64,000 nt of DNA, from contig JAMXDE010000025.1 in NCBI GenBank assembly GCA_026770025.1, positions 806,001 to 870,000 of the forward strand. The letters are read 5' to 3'. Position 1 is the first letter of the stretch. Every line of letters starts with the position of its first letter. The notes beneath the pieces are model-generated. The model saw only the letters and a program-made list of their open reading frames with translations. It was not told the DNA's origin and made no database searches. Shown one piece after another: positions 63,375-64,000 of this stretch. This DNA is from Craspedostauros australis (taxonomy: Eukaryota; Bacillariophyta; Bacillariophyceae; Mastogloiales; Achnanthaceae). A program made the position numbers and the translations under genes.

Positions 63375-64000
63375 CATAATATGATAGAGGAGGGACGTGC
63401 TATATGATATGTAGAGCAGAGCATTATCGTAGCGCAGGTCAACGTGTGAACTTGTATGGTGTCCTGAGATGTTGCGATCTTCGTAGGAATGCAGGTTGTA
63501 GCAGGATGCGCGGCAAAGCGCAACGCCAGCGAACGACCACACTTTCTTTGGGCGGATGTTTGGTATCTTCTGAGTCTTGTGTTGATGATATTGGACTAGT
63601 GCGACCATTCACAACCTGAGATCGACTCATCGGAGTGTATTTCGAACCGCGATTTAACCGCCATGCCGAGTTCCAACCACAAGACAAACCCGCCAAAAAC
63701 ACCAAGAGTTGCGCTCTCGTGGTTGTTGTTTGTTGGTGGTGGCGCTCTGCTCGTCTTCGTGGTTGTTGTGGAGGCTTGTGGATGGAGCGTTGTCTGGATT
63801 CAAACAGTTGCGATCATTTCACTTGAGCTGTTGATGATCATACCATAGGTCATAGAGGAGAGCAGAGCACTCCACAAACTCGTGTGAAGTCTGGAATCAA
63901 CCATCATCTGGAAGGCGGACAGAGACAGAGACAGCGTGGTGGAGTGAAAGCGAGGCCGTGCCCAGAGAAGGAGCTGATCCTGGGCTTCGATCATTGGAAG
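63375..64000. other. right edge, possible first exons of a further gene
   Basis: An ATG frame 63663-63848 encodes one long hydrophobic segment (VALSWLLFVGGGALLVFVVVVEA) suited to a signal anchor, and a different frame is open from about 63838 to the window end (ending KELILGFDHWK). They could be two exons of one gene continuing beyond 64000, but no convincing splice pair was seen. Confidence 0.25.

Overview
The window is nuclear DNA of a eukaryotic alga with a complex plastid, most likely a diatom. Three things point there: a Ty1/copia polyprotein of the diatom CoDi type, a receptor nucleotidyl cyclase fused to a cyclic-nucleotide phosphodiesterase with a helical-repeat tail, and a K+ channel that begins with a signal peptide ending in Ala-Phe, as in diatom bipartite plastid presequences. 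Introns are few and short with GT-AG borders (452 bp in transketolase, 216 bp in a small coiled-coil gene). Genes are sparse and separated by long stretches rich in simple repeats and interrupted reading frames.

Layout. 1-3205: non-coding, with two arrays of a 20-bp repeat. 3206-10186 (+): a 2,326-residue cyclase-PDE receptor. 11187-12236 (-) patatin-like lipase and 12944-14794 (+) Rossmann-like protein share a divergent 707-bp promoter region. 14795-20694: gene-poor, with one His/Gln-rich small protein and scraps of membrane-protein-like reading frames. 20695-23243 (-): transketolase in two exons. 24802-25257 (+): small two-exon gene. 25258-32400: satellite and CAA-rich DNA holding a nested transposon. 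32776-36201 (-): large disordered Lys/Ser/Asp-rich protein. 36202-43650: gene-poor. 43651-53706: a broken piggyBac-like transposon carrying a complete copia element with 628-bp LTRs. 54136-54490: SINE-like element. 57786-58539: second, empty copy of the host transposon found at 26463-31167. 60476-60799 (+): small charged helical protein. 61902-63374 (+): probable plastid K+ channel with a C-terminal zinc ribbon.

The most interesting structure is the pair of related transposons A (26463-26506 plus 30454-31167) and B (57786-58539). Their cores match closely (about 94% by eye). In both, seven copies of an about 18-bp near-palindromic motif sit in the arms, but the motif centre differs: TTTGCGTCCGGACGCAAA in A, and TTTGCCTGTGGAGACAAA or its complement-like form in B, changed in concert at every site. 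Copy B is also the empty site for a 3,947-bp piggyBac-like transposon inside A. That comparison fixes the insertion's ends (TGCCTATCCGCTTTTT) and gives a 4-bp target duplication CTAC instead of the TTAA usual for piggyBac.

The chromosomal genes do not form one pathway: signalling (cyclase-PDE), lipid hydrolysis (patatin), carbon metabolism (transketolase) and ion transport (K+ channel). All identifications come from motifs read by eye; no database search was run.
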